Source: Numida meleagris
Taxonomy: Eukaryota > Chordata > Aves > Galliformes > Numididae
Length of the DNA stretch: 64,000 bases
Direction of reading: 5' to 3'
NCBI RefSeq assembly: GCF_002078875.1
Contig: NC_034410.1
Location: 83,229,506-83,293,505, forward strand
The notes beneath the pieces are model-generated. The model was not told where the DNA came from, searched no databases, and saw only the letters and a program-made list of their open reading frames with translations. This document shows positions 1-13,693 of this stretch, piece after piece (positions within the stretch are counted from its first letter, which is position 1; the number at the start of each line of letters is the position of its first letter). The position numbers and the translations under genes are program-made.

Positions 1-3000
1 CACACAAACACACACACAATGTATCAGTTCAGACAAAGATCCTTGTAATACCAGTACACATGCTTACTTTTAAATCGGTGCACCTATACTGGTAGTGTGA
101 ATTATAGGTCTGCAGCTTGTCGTTCAGGGTCTGGTCTGAACCATCACCTATAACTGCCCCTAGAAGATGAAGAGTGAGGCCTGGGGCACCTCTTCAGTTA
201 GCTGAAGGAAACATTTCTCACCAGGAATTTGAAACAATAAGTCCTCGCTACAGAAAATGAAGATATGAGCATGATTGTGGCACACCCGTGCTTGAAGAAT
301 CAGCCCCTCACCAAGCAGTAACACCTCATTGGGCAGGCACTCCACTGGGATATTTCCTTCAATTTTCTACACATGACCACCCAGAACCAACTCACTGATG
401 AATGTTTTCCCGTGCTACGCTTTTTTTTTTGTGTTATGCCACTTCATTATCATCCGCTTAATATCGAATGGGCATAAATACAGTGATTGATGACAAGCTG
501 GTATGAGTGAATCATGTGAAGGAATGAACAAGATACGCAAAGAGAACGGAGGCACTTCTCTTTACATGCCTCAGAAGGAGAAGTAGATATGTATGCACTG
601 GGAGAGTGGCACTGACTCTCTAGATGGCCCTGCAGAGAAGAGATGCAGATTGTCAAGGCTTCATAGCAATGCTAAGAAACAAGGGAAGCACACCATGGGG
701 ATCCTCTTAGCACAGCTCAGAAACCATGGAAGCACACAGCAGGGATATGAACACTCTTTATGTTGATTTGAAAAAGCAACAACAGCTGGTGCTAATGATA
801 AGTGAGCAGGTATAGATACTGGCAATTATTTCTTTGACAACAAATGATGAATAGGCCTGGTCAAGACTTGGAAAAAGGACAGATGGTCAGAAAGGTACAT
901 CCAATTGGCACATCCAACCCCTACCACAGACAAGCTGTGGTTAATCTCTCTGTGCTTTAGCTCCTCTACTGCAAAATGGGAAACTCGGGGTCCTAAGAAT
1001 AAGCACATTACAATTCGAGAGGACTCACATATGCCAGAAACACAGTCCTCCTCTCAGGCAGCTACGGCTACATGCAGAATGGCAGCACCCAGAGGTGTAG
1101 GAATGGAAGTGCTTACCATTTCAGCCCAGTCACCTCCCTAGCTACCAGCCCATGCTTTACCTGCCTGAACTATCAGTGAAAACATTCAATCTAGTTTTTC
1201 TAGGTGGCTTAAACTCTGTTGGCTTTTATGTTCTTCAAGCATAAACTCTCTTTATATTGGATACTGGTGAGCACTTTCCAGATTATCCCAGCTGTCTAAC
1301 ACAGTCCATCTTCTGTCTCCTGTTTTCTGACATCATCAGCCTTCTAATATCAGCCTTCTGACAGCTCTGAGTTTGCTTGTGTGAGCTACCAAACACCCTT
1401 AATATCACTATCTTGGCTGCCTGAAAAACCAAGCCCTTCATTAGAACTTATTCCAGGCTAAAATACTTCAATCTAAGCTGTGTTTAGTTCTGCTAAAAAC
1501 AATTCAAACAGCACTCAATGTGTGGGACACAAGATACTCCACATAAAAATGTGCTGTGTACGCAGAAGAAACCCTACACTATCATGGAGCAAAAGTTATC
1601 AATGCTCATGCTTAAATGTGCTCTGCCCATTAGTTCAGTTCAAAATGGTTCTGCTCTCAAATGGAGAAACAACCAAAAAAGCCAGACTTGGAAAGCAAAG
1701 CAAAGAATCAGACCCAAGATGTCTTTTCATGACTAACGCTTTGGAGAATAAGCTGTGTTCAAAGCATGTTTCTCAAATCAAAGTTATAGCTAAAGTCATC
1801 TGTTGAGAAAGATTGTTGTGGTGTCATTAACTTCATGTTGTCAGAAGACTTCAGCCTGGGAACAGAGACATTTTCTTGACTTCTTTTTACACTTAGCTGA
1901 GAAAAGTTTTCATTCTGATGTAACATGGTTTGTCATGGTGCTGGTGACTCGTGGGTGGATCTATTGTTCTGTTAATGATGACAAGCAAGGCTAAAATCAT
2001 GACAGATATTTCACTACTGAAACTGTAGTGTTTGGATTTATTTGCTCAGTATTCAAAAAGCTTAGAATATATCTTTTTACTACTTTTTTTTTTTTTTTTT
2101 TTGAAGAAATGTTGCTGGGCAGCCTTGATTATCCAAATGTATGCAATGTAACGAAGCTTCCATGACCCAGCTTCAAGGGATTGTTAACAAGATTATTTTT
2201 TTTTAATCTTTTACATTTTGTCAAATAAATTATTACTGTGCTTTAATAAAGGCCTCAGAATTTCATTCTAGTGCTGCCTAGCATTAAGAAGAGAAATATG
2301 TGACATGACCTAATAACCCTTCTTTGATAACACTTTTAACTATGATGTATATTAGTCTGTACAGTAGACAAAGATTATTGATACGTAAAAATGTGTGAAC
2401 ATTAGGGGAATATAGGGAAATAAGGTTCAGGAGAACAAAGATAATTAGGCATAAGCTTTACTATTAATTGAGTTCCATTATCACCAATGCGAGGCTTAAA
2501 CACACATAGATGCCCCGCAGATCTTGGTGATGCAATGCACACTTTTTACTGAAAGCAATGAAACCATGTAAAGAATGAGGACATGCAGCACTGCCAATCT
2601 ATCTGTCCCTTGAACACATGCTTGACTGTCCCTTGGACATATGCTATGCCTTCCTTAGTTCCACCCTGGAAATATTGTATGTGGGGAGTTAATTTAATCT
2701 CTCTCCACAGTGTTACCACAGAGCAAAACAAACAGAACATAAAACATCTGTTACAGTTATTTCAATGAAGAAAAGCTTATTTAAATAAAGCACATCTCTA
2801 AAATTGCCATAAGGAGCAATAATGGGTATGGAACTCAGGCTTATGAAATAAAGCATGATGCTTGCAGCTCTGTCTCTAACAATGGCAGCAGGCTTTTGGG
2901 AGCCAGGAACATGTTCATCAATAAGGCGCAGAAGCATGAATGGTACTAATGGTATGTACACAGAGTTATGTATTCAGATCATTGGCTTTGGTGGTTCCCT

Positions 3001-6000
3001 GAGTCCAATAATTGGAACCATTGTGCCTTGGCTTTTCAAAGCTTAAAGATGACAATTAAACTGCAAAATGCATGCAGAATCCTTACAGCATTTTAACTGA
3101 TTTCAGTCAGTGAGGACATGGTAGTTAAGCCATCACAGCATCTTGGAGTCTCTTCCATCCCTCAGAGTCCCTTGGCACTCATTACTTTTTCTGAAGCTGT
3201 TTGCTGTGGGCCAAGCCCTGTAGGCTGCTTCATGCCCCAGCACTCTCATGTCAGATCATCTTGACTTTTGATAAGAAAAAAGTGCTTTTCCTAGTTCCAG
3301 GTTGTGGTCTTTGAGTTTAACAAACACACAAGAATAATGCTCATCTATATCAATTTTTAAAATACTCATTTCTTTTCGGAGAGAATTTCTGTTTTAAGCA
3401 TAGTTGCTGTCTTTGGCAAGTCAGCATTCAGTATTGCCACATGGACCAAATGTTCACCTTTAGCGTTTTTTTCATAGTGCTCTGTTTGGCAAATACTATT
3501 ACAATTGATTTTTTTTTTTTCAATTAAAAAAAGGGGGTGCAGAGGGTTTTATTTTGATCATTTCAATGTGCTGTCCTACAACAGTTTCCTGTTGGATAGC
3601 TGGTATTTTAGTCCATACTTAGAAAACGGACAGAAATTACATTTTCATGTGTTCTGACTTCCTATTCTTTTTCACACTGTTGCACCAGTGACTCCTCTGC
3701 CTCTGCCAAATGACTGACTTCTGCTGTCCATTCCCTTCAGGACTTCTGCAGAGGTATGCTGCAGGGTGTAAGCCTTTCTCTGGCTTCAGACTCCACTGCA
3801 ATAAGTCTGAGGATGATGCTCTTACTGCAGGTAGATATATACTAAGTGATAGAAAAGATTTACAAATAGCATGTAGTTTTGCTTTATTTCTAACCAACAA
3901 AGTCTAAGATTTTCAGTAAGAATGGTGGTTTCTTCAGGAATTTTGGCTGACGTTATTTCTGTAGGTTCAAATTCTGTAGCTGTTTTTCAAGCAAGTTATT
4001 TTACTGAGTATCACTAGAATTATTGACACGAATAAAAGATTCTTTAATAATAGGTCATGAAGTATTCTGAAAAAAAAAACAAACATTGCAAAATCATTTA
4101 ATTCAAAAGTGGCAGGTAATGTCCTTCAGGAATTGGGACTGGGACTTCTCATTCTACTTTCTGCAATGACCACATTTCAGAGGAGTTTGTCTGTCTGATG
4201 GATTTGCTCATTAGAAGAATTTCACTGCACACCACTGATGGCTGCTTATAAAACAAGATTCATGACACTGTGTTCCACATCTACTGGTAAATTAATTCAC
4301 TGATTCATGGCATGGAATTGGAGAGAAAGTAAGCTAGCTCTTTCCGTCATCCAGCATTTGACTGTAAAATGTTGTTGCTGATGCAAATGAATAATTAATC
4401 TTTTTTAATACAATTTAACAAGAAGTAGGTCAGAATATATACATATACACACATATACATAAATAAGCAGTTGTTCTGAAGTAACTTAGTAGGGAGAAAG
4501 AAGCATTTTAGCTGAGTTACAGTATCATTAAACTGGTTTAACTGCATGGTTTCCTGTTTCTGCTATCTCAGGGATGGAATTTCCACCTAGGCAGGTTTTC
4601 ATGGTATTGATGAAGCTGATCCTCTGCTGCTTATTGTGTCTCTAGTTGTTAACAATGGCTTAAACAAATTGGTATTTGGGTGTAAATCTTTCTTCAGTCT
4701 ACACGCATTCATCGCTTGTTCCTTAGCAGACAGCAGCAGTGTATCAGACTGAGATACTGAAATCTACTGAAATTACCAAACTGAGCATCTTGATAGTGGA
4801 AGCGTGAAGTTTTCAGGAACTTTCTTGTTGATGTGATAATTTAATCTGCTGGTTTCAAAAAACGTCAAACGATAGGCATGATTGCAGATAGTAAAATTCA
4901 GGATAATTTGGAATATGTGGTTTACCATTCTGCAGGAATTCTCTGCCATACTCTACTACTCTACTCACATATATAACAAACTGTAGGTCCTCCATGTGTA
5001 AAGGAGTAACAATATTGTTACATTTCTGAGATCCAGAAAAGCGGAAAGTAGCAGACTAACAGAAGTGGAAATAGGGCGTAGAAAAGAAAAAAAAAAAGTG
5101 CAATGCATGGTACTACAAGTCTAGAAACATAGATTAAATTCATGCCCCAGACAAAACTTTCCCCATTTTTTTCTCTTTTTCTTATATCACTTAAATCTTT
5201 TGTCTGTATTTATTCCCTGAAAATGGTAATAATACTGCTTCCACTACCACACAGGGAGGTCATGGGATTAAAATACTACGATCTCCCTGTGTTGAAATAT
5301 TACTTTAATTATGGCCATATAGGTTCCTATACAGAATTTCTCTGAAGGGAGCAGGAAGAAGCAAGCAACGTAATAGAGCAGGTGTAGCCAGGCTCTCCTC
5401 GTCTTCAAAGGATTCAGACAGTGGGCTGAAACTGGACACTGCATCATTCAAAGGTAGCTGATCTGCTTTCATTAATATCTAGAAAAAAGGATCCAGCAGA
5501 GCCTGTCAGAATTGCAGTCCTCTTCCTGCTGCCATGGGGTTTCTTTTTACATTTCTCTCCTGCGTAACAAGGTCTGCAGTTGAGAGCCACAGTTTAGCCC
5601 TGTGAGAAAATATTTAGCCTCCCTCATTTATCTTAGATTCTGTCATCTGAACAACTACGAGTATCTTTCTTTTATCTCCTTTGCAGTTTCCTTAGCAACA
5701 TGCAAGGACACTCCAGAGAGGTGGTGTCAGGCAAAATCTTCAGTCTAGGCTTTCATGGAGCTTTCTAACCTTGACCAGCTCTGGTGAGCAGTGTAACAGT
5801 ACACAATTTTAAGCATACCATCTCACAAGAGCCTTTGTCTCCCCGCAATGAGACATCATAAAAAGCAACTCAACTTGTATCCTGTCACGACTTCCTCAGC
5901 AAGACAAGCTTCATTATCTATTAAGCTGGCTTGCAGTTATCATACTGAATCTCTCAAGTACATCATCTCCTTACTCTCAGTCAGTCAATCCCTACCTAGC

Positions 6001-9000
6001 TCAATGAGAATGTCTGCTGAACTGCCATCCCCTTGTTGTAAAGGCTGTCTTTGAGTGCCCAGCGCTGTGTTACTGTTATCTCATAACCAAACATAAGCAA
6101 AGAACTAGACTGTAATGGCATTTCTTGCCAGTTTGAAGAAACTAGGTGCCATTTATTGACATGCCATCATGGTTTGCTGCATCTCTGCTATCTCCCTGCT
6201 TGGGCGACCTCAACAACACAATTGGAAACTAATTAGAACCAAGGAAATTAGTGGAGGTTCAACAGGAATCTTCCCAGCAATCTCACTTCTCCTTGCAATT
6301 CTGTTTGCATTCTATTGCACCAGTCCATCCGCTGTCCCCGGCTTCCTGAAATCAATGCTTAAATCCATAGCTAAAATCAATAGTGAGCAATCACTCCAGT
6401 CATTTTTAGATAGCTATTGGGAAGAAGGCCAAAAATCCCATTAGGCATGTTAAGAACACTTTTCTTTTCCCTGAGTCATCAAAATTAATATAATGAGTGG
6501 ATATGCTTCTAAAAGCATTAGTGTAACTAACTCAGAGTCATCTGACCATTCCTGCACAGACTTTCTTTGCTAGAATTGACAAATACTGGATTTCCATTTT
6601 CTCTGGCCCCCAAGAAAAAAGGCTGCACTTCTCCAGCTGCAGAACTTAATAATTATTTTACATAAAAGAAGTAACGGCTGAAAAAAAAAAAAGATTACAT
6701 TTTGAAGAACAAAGAACTCAGAATTTAAGTACGGTAGAAATTATTGCTCCTTGCTTTTTGACAGTACTTTCTTCTGTAGGGACATGGCATGGATTTCCAG
6801 ACCAGGTCAGATGGCTAATACCAGACTCCAGCCAGCAGTCTGATCAAATTGAGCTTCCGGTTCTAAAGAAATTCTGTTGCTCCTTTTTTCTTCACTCTTC
6901 TAATGCCTGTGTTCTCACTTCTCCAATCCTGTACAGATGCACAATGCAGAGGACCCAGTATACTAGAGAAGCCGAGGGTACTGTCTAAGATATAAAAAGC
7001 AGCATCTACCTTCTTCAGGTATTGCATGGTTCCTTTCATCACGTAACAATAAGTGATTATATGAATATCTACCCATCCAGAAGTGTGTATACTCACTTGT
7101 ATCTGCCACTTCATGTCTGAGGATATTGACCTGTTTTCTGTTAATTCCTGAGTGATTAGAAAGTGCTATTGAGATAATCGTATAAGTGGGAAAAACAGGT
7201 ATTGAATCTGACAAGATTTAGAAAGACTTCAGCAGAAGCAGAGGATATCACCAGCCCATAGCCAGGCTCCTGGCTACTGATGTGGGTCCAGCTATGCAGT
7301 TTTCTAGAACATCACTGAAGAAAAAGATAGATCTTAAAATAGAACATTTAGGAATGAAAGCAAAGAAAGTGTACCTGTGATGAAAACATACAGCCAGAAT
7401 TTGGTACGGCCACTGTATCTAGCTTGAGCAACTACTTTTATGTGCATTTCCCATCCCATCTCACACCACTTTGCCCCATATCACTTCTGCTTGCAGGCCT
7501 AAGTGCAAACAGACAGAATAACTTCTATTTGCATTTTAGACTGCTTGTCCAAATCTCCTCTGTCTCACATGGTTGGAATCTTCCGTTTTTCTGCTTTCCT
7601 GTCCAAACTCATCTTTTCTTTCTTTACCCAATGCTTATAAAAATGAAGATTTTGGTTGCATTGTGGGAAATTTAGGTTCATCGTGAAGATATATTTTGTA
7701 GCAGTGAATATAGCTAAGTTTAATTCTCCAAAGGCTGTGGAAAGTTTCAGATTAAGATGATCCTATCCTGGCACATAATGAGACGAGTAACCTCTCACGG
7801 TCCCTACCGTGCTAACACTTGCTTTTCCCCTTCCACAACTCAAATCAAGAGGATAAGTTTGGCTTGGCTGCTAAGCTACTTACAAGAGAATTCATTGTTG
7901 CAGGATGCTATGGATAAAGAAGGAAAAATGAAGTTATAAAGAAAACAAATGCTTTTGTTTCTAGGAGGAGTCCAGTTCTTCTTTTTTTTTTTTTCCCTCT
8001 TCTTAAACTAGCATGTGAACACTGGAAGAAAGGCTACAGGGGTGGAGATGGTATGGTGGTGAGATCCTCTGCGGCTCTTCTTATATCTAACTGATTTGGT
8101 GCCACATTTTTGAATGGAAGAACCTGGTCTACACTTCAGAATGACAGAAAACAACAACAGGATAGAAGAAAACATCAGTGGGTCACTGAGTCTACCCCTA
8201 ACATTAACTCAAGGGAGGTGGAAATAGAAAGAAGGTGGGTGAGATAGTGGGCAGACCCCATAATAAGAGTAGTCATCAGACTGCATTATAGATTTGTGCC
8301 AAAGGGACACACTGCAAGTTACCTGTTGAGAAGTGTTGATAGGTTTTCCTTGCGAAATGGATGAAGAGAGATAGGTTCAAAGCCTAGCTCTCCCCTCACT
8401 CTCTGGGCTGATGGGAGTGAGCCAGCACATACTAATGCAAGCTCCTAGACAAAGCTGATCATAATCTAGCTGAGCAGTGTTCTCAATCCTGAGAGCCAAA
8501 ACTCATCCATATGCAACACTGCCGAAGAGCCTTCCCTAGGACAACCACAATGTTTACATAGGCTTTGGCAGCTGATTCCTGTTATAGCAGTTTGTCTGTC
8601 ACAGACAAGTGTGAAATGGCAGGCAGGAAGGCTGAGACTGCTAATGGACTGATGCTCATCCCCTTCCTAACAGGATCTTTAGGAGGCATGGCAGGCATAT
8701 ATGGATGCCAAGGAAACTTCAGTCGGTGAGACAATCATGGCAAACTATATCTGCTTAGCCACAGGCTTCAAGCAAGCAGGTATTGTGGAAAAGAAAAGCT
8801 TTGACAGCTATGATGATTTGGTCACTTTTAAAGCCCATTACACACAGTAAAAATAAGAAGAAAAAAAAATAACTCTCAGCAATCCAGGGGGAAAAGAGAA
8901 AAAGTTTGTTAAAGGAAGTTGTACTTCTCACAGGGGGCAGAACTGGGAAGTGTGACTGGGTAAGAGCTTCCAAGGGCACAAACTCAGCAGATGTTTCAGG

Positions 9001-11118
9001 TGAAATTCCATCTGCCCATCTCTGCCCTAATCCCTTTCCCCTCTTCCAGCTCCCAAACTGACTTTACAGGATGAAGTGTGAAAGGCTGTTAAAATTACTC
9101 TGCAACCACCTATATTACAAAGAATATTTAACAGATCTCTCCTTCCTTTGAGAACTATGAGGAAAACTTAAAATAATATTAGCACAAAAAGCTGCTCATG
9201 GCAGAGCTGGTGGTTTTTTTCAAATCTGCAAATGGAGAGGTACATACAATTTCACACTTTGACCCGAGTTGTATGAAATCCACTTTTTTGTGTCTATGTT
9301 TCAAATCAATATTCCCTTACAGCTCTTCCATCTCCTCCTTGGCACTCAAAACACATCGTAGAGATACATGCAAGATTTTGATAAAATGATGGCAACGATG
9401 CGAACTGAAGCAGAGTCACTGCTGTCAGGCAGTGTTTCAGAGATGGATAGGACTTGGTGATATATATAAACTCATATACGTTGAAAATAGCAAATATTCA
9501 CTATTAATAAATGAACCAGTGGTGATTTTCTGCATTAGAAGTCTGCAGTATTAGCTCATCCCTGAATACATATATATATGACCCCATTTTTGTGACATCA
9601 TAAAATCTCTTTAATGTCTAGAGCTAATAGCTCCTTTTTTTTTCTGGAAGCCTTACAAGGAAATAGGAGATTGGCAGCTTACTGCATTAATGTCAGCCCT
9701 GCTGCTTTCATCCTTCACCACTGACTTAGCAGGGGTCCTTTGACTCTAGCCCTACACTTTCCAAAGTGTCAGCTAGTCACCTGTCCACAATTCATTAACA
9801 GCAAAAGCTATAATGCTGGAGAATTATCCATTCTGAACTGGGCAAGTATATATGATGAAGCTGTTTGGTATTAAATGCCATCTTTACGTCTGTTATAAAG
9901 GCCATTTTCATGCCCTATGCTTGTCACAGTTTAACCCCTGTTCATAACCGGGGCTTTTGGTGCTGCATGCAGCACAAATGAACACACAACATAAAATGAC
10001 AGACATGCTGCTGTAAAGAACAAGCAGTACATGTAAAAAGAATGCAGATATCTTCCCCACTCATTTCAAGAATACATTAATACCAACAGCAGTCTACAAA
10101 GACAGCTTTTTACTGAAGGAAGTCATTTTCAAGGGAAGTATGGGGGAATTCAGAGGGAAGTTTGGTGCAGCTCAAAGAAGGAAATTTAATGTAGTTTTAG
10201 TACTGAAAGACAAGAGGCTTATGGAGATTTCAAAACTTTAGTAGTTTTATTCCTAGATAAAGAGATATTTCTTCATGAAAAAAACTGAAGAAAAAGCTTT
10301 TGAATGAGTATTGGTATTTGAAGCCTGCCAGTCCCTCTTCTTTAATTGTTTTAATTACCATTTAGAGCAAAATAACTAAACCAGTAATTAAGCTATCCAT
10401 TAAACCAGTGATACACATAGCATTCAAAGCTCGTTCTTCCAAGTAGAATACTCTAAAACAGTGATAGCTTTCAACAATCACAAAGAAACACCTAAAAGAA
10501 AAACCAAGAACAATTCAACTTCCTAAATTATTTCACTCCCACCTTACCACTTCTTTATATCTAGGTGTTCTGTATCGTACATATTGGGACAGGAAGCTGT
10601 CAAAAATGGTGCCATTATTGAGACTGCAATCATGGCATTGTCTCATTTGTGTGTCTTGTTTTAATGAAATGGTTTCATTTGATCTTGAGTGATGCAATGA
10701 AGGTTTTATTCAAGGATGATTCTGAGACCATGGGTATTTCCTATTAGTGCAGTTGATGCAGTGCATGCAATTCATGCATGCTTGCATTTAGAGGCACAGT
10801 CTTGTTAACTGGGGTGAATTACACTCATAACAATGAAAAATGGATTTCAGTAATAGTAGTCAGTAAGAACAATTTTCCTCTAAAATGCTACAAAGATAAA
10901 GGACATTATTTTTTCCCTGTTTTAATTTTCAGTGGCAGTGCTAAATGTCACGTATTTCATTGCATGCTTTTCACATCCTAAGTATCTTGGACTTAGCTCA
11001 GAGTTCTTAATATCACATAAATTATGCAAATCTTCAGGCTTAAATGTAAGCTTGGTATCCTCTGAAGATACAGTCTACTTCTAAAGTTTTTCTTGCCAAT
11101 TTGAAATGTTTGGAATGG
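1..11118 (-). other. MOCOS downstream intron, unannotated part
   Basis: AT-rich sequence in which I recognise no exon of MOCOS or another gene. It holds a CA run at the window edge (1-18), a 19-base T run (2084-2102), a TA/CA-alternating stretch (about 4431-4463) and short A or T runs. Short open frames, such as 61 codons on the minus strand at 160-345 and 108 codons on the plus strand at 1480-1806, match no family I know. No interspersed repeat was recognised here. Confidence 0.6.
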
Positions 11119-11743
11119 AATCACAGAATCATAGAATGACAGAATCATAGGGGTTGGAAGGAAACTGGAGATCATCGAATCTAGCCTCTCTGCTAAAGCA
11201 GGTTTCCTACAGTAGATGACACAGGAAAGCATCAAGGTGGGTTCTGAGTATCTACAGAGAAGGAGACCCCACAGCTTCTCTGAGCAGCCTATTACAGTGC
11301 TTTATCACCCTCAAAGTAAAAAAGTTTTTCCTCATGTTTGTTTGGAACTTCCTATGTTCCAGTTTGTGCCCATTTCCCTTTCTTCCATCACTCAGCACCA
11401 CTGAAACGAGTCTGGCACCATCTTCTTCACTTCTGCCCTGCAGATATTTATAAGCACTGATAAGATCCCCTCTCAGCCTTCTCTTTTCAAGGCTGAACAG
11501 TCCCAGGTCTCTCAGTCTTTCCTCATGAGGGAGATGCTCCAGGCCCATAGCCATCTTTGTGGCCCTCTGCTTGACTCTCCAGAAGTTCCTTGTCTTCCAT
11601 GAACTGAAGAGCACAGAACTGGACAAAATACTCCAGATGTGGTCTAACCTGGGCAGAGTAGAAGGGGGGAAGATAACCTCCCTCAACCAGCTGGCCACAC
11701 TCTTTTTAATGTACCTCAGGATATCACCGGCCTTCTTGGTCAC
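11119..11743 (-). mobile_element. CR1 LINE, 5'-truncated 3' part of ORF2 plus 3' UTR
   Basis: The left end carries the CR1 3' terminus in reverse complement: several copies of an AGAATCAT-type octamer followed by the GGTTGGAAGG segment. The minus strand is open for 163 codons (11252-11743) with the typical CR1 ORF2 C-terminal signature, including HLPHEERLRDLGLFSLEKRR and LRGDLISAYKYL. The element is truncated at its 5' end, as most genomic CR1 copies are. It abuts a G/A-rich tract (11744-11820) and then another CR1 in the same orientation. The long open frame suggests moderate age. Confidence 0.93.
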
Positions 11744-11820
11744 AAAAGGGAAGGGAAGGGCCGGGCAGAGGGCAGGGCAGAGAAGAAGAGAAGGGAGAGG
11801 AGGGGAGGGGAGGGGAGGGA
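11744..11820 (+). repeat. G/A-rich low-complexity tract with a G-quadruplex motif
   Basis: About 77 bp, nearly all purine on the plus strand, made of GGGA, GGCA and GAAG units and ending in a GGGGA array. Four G runs of 3-4 separated by single A residues (11802-11819) fit the standard G-quadruplex pattern. It sits exactly between two CR1 copies, so it may have grown at an insertion junction. Confidence 0.85.
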
Positions 11821-11821
11821 A

Positions 11822-12296
11822 TAGTTCAGTTGGTAGGGACCTGCAAAGATCATTGAATCCAATTATCTGACCACTTCACAGCTAACCAGAAGTTAAAGCA
11901 TACTACTGAAGACATTGTCCAAATGCCTCTTAAACACTTGAATGCTATAGGAAGCCTGTTCCAGTGAATGGTCTTTACTGACCAAAGAAACTTTTCATTG
12001 CATCCTGCCACCAGTTACGACGTCAGAGCCCACCACTTCCTTCTGCTCCCCTCATCATGGTGTGACAGAGAGCAGTGAGACTGCCTCTCAGCCTCCTCTT
12101 CTCCAGACTAGACAACCCAAGTGTCCTCAGCATCTCCTCACAGGACATACCCTCCAGCTCTTTTATGAGACTTGCTGCCCTCCTCTGAGTGCTTTCAAGT
12201 ACCTTAGCATCATTTTCATTTTGTGAAGCCCGGAAATGCATGCCTCAAGGTGAGGCTACACCAACACTAAATATAGAAGTGTGAATAAATTACTCC
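11822..12296 (-). mobile_element. Older CR1 LINE fragment, ORF2 C-terminus and 3' UTR
   Basis: The plus strand begins with the reverse complement of an older CR1 subfamily 3' region (AGTTCAGTTGGTAGGGACCT) and continues through the known order, including AATGCCTCTTAAACACTTGA. The minus strand is open for 72 codons (12023-12241), with QRRAASLIKELEGMSCEEML and SSLEKRRLRG, the CR1 ORF2 C-terminal motif. It is more diverged than its neighbour at 11119-11743, with several gaps, and belongs to a different subfamily by its 3' end. The 5' boundary is approximate. Confidence 0.85.
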
Positions 12297-13693
12297 AAAC
12301 CTCAGCATAGTACCTTCTCTAGTATCAGTCAGTTTGTCCTTTTCAGGCTACCAAATGCTAATGTCCAGCCACGCTAGGCAATGGTCACATAACAATTGCC
12401 TGTCAGAAAGACAAATAGAATTGGTTGGATGCCTGGTTATAAGTAATTAATTATAGATGGATATCATCCATAAAAGATAGGACATTCTGTCACTTCTCTT
12501 TTCATATACTAGCTGAAGTACATTTGGAGTCATTAGCTGGTATCTAGTAGGTATGTCAGACAGAAATGTCATCCAATTTTCCCTTCGTTAAAAACGTGTT
12601 CTGAGAGTCTTCTGAAACTGTTCTTCTAACTCCGTTAGATGACATTTGGACTGACTAGTGAATCCATGGGAATGTGCAGATCACAGACATGAGCAAACTA
12701 GAGCACGCCATTTCACTTCTAAACAAAATTAATAGATATATTAGATTTAGCTTTAATTTGAATAAACCTATCTAATTTTAAAGACATATACAAGTAGTGC
12801 CTCAAATAGGAATGAAGATGAGATTACACTGTCAGTTTGATGAAGCTTGCTCTCTACCGTATGAATTTTCTTTGTCATCACAGAAAGAGTAGACATTTTT
12901 CTTCCCCATAACTGCTATAAGATGTCTGCGAAAGAATTTAATTCCATAGGGAAGCCAATTATACATATCACACACAGTATAGCTTTGGAAATAATAGTGC
13001 TGCTTGTTAATTTCTGAAAGTCATTCAATTGCACATTATTTTAATTAAAAAAAGTAATCCAACAGGCAGTGCAGATGTGACAAGTATGTATTTGAAAACT
13101 TTATAGTTCTTCATTCAATATACTCATGACAGAAATGATGACAATGTGGTGAATAGTGCAATCCAGATGATACAGATCAATAAAGAAGCTTTTTATGAGC
13201 ACCCATTGCAGCCAATCGGCACAATGAAGACATAAGACTATAAAATCATTGCTTATTTAGGGGTACAGTTGTTTTTAAAAAAGTGAAACAGGCAAGAGTC
13301 ATTTTTATTGAAAAATAGTGAAAATTGGAAGTGCAAATAAAGGCTTTCCTTTTAACCAATGGACAGAAGCAAAATCAGAATGTTGGCAGAGGGTTTTACT
13401 ACCCCAGCAGTGTTAATGTCACTGTTTTTCCCTAAACATTGCAACACATATTCAAGATTGTATAAATGGCTAATTGATTCGTAAAGTGTGAAATTCTTGG
13501 AAATTAAATTTGGGGAATCTTTGAGATTGGCAATACAGCCCAGCGATTTTTAAAAGACATATAGAGAGAAGACCTTCTCTAGTACTATATGTTTGCTCTG
13601 GTTGCAGAGTTGCTATCAGTTATTGAAAGCTTTAAAAATCAAGGTCATGAACTTATGTGTTGCTTTATTCAAGAGCCACCCAATAAACAGAAC
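12297..13693. other. Unannotated MOCOS intron sequence
   Basis: AT-rich stretch between two CR1 insertions. No open frame, repeat or RNA gene was recognised. Confidence 0.5.

Noticed and set aside
160..345. 61-codon minus-strand frame with a PH-domain-like feel (VLLLGEGLIL…HIFIFCSEDLLF)
   Set aside because: It opens on a GTG start, has stops immediately on both sides and no motif that fixes a family. Not assigned.
2713..2961. 82-codon minus-strand frame with a protein-like stretch (IDEHVPGSQKPAAIVRDRAA)
   Set aside because: No family recognised and no splice or start context. Not MOCOS, whose next exon would begin VDKMASL-like.
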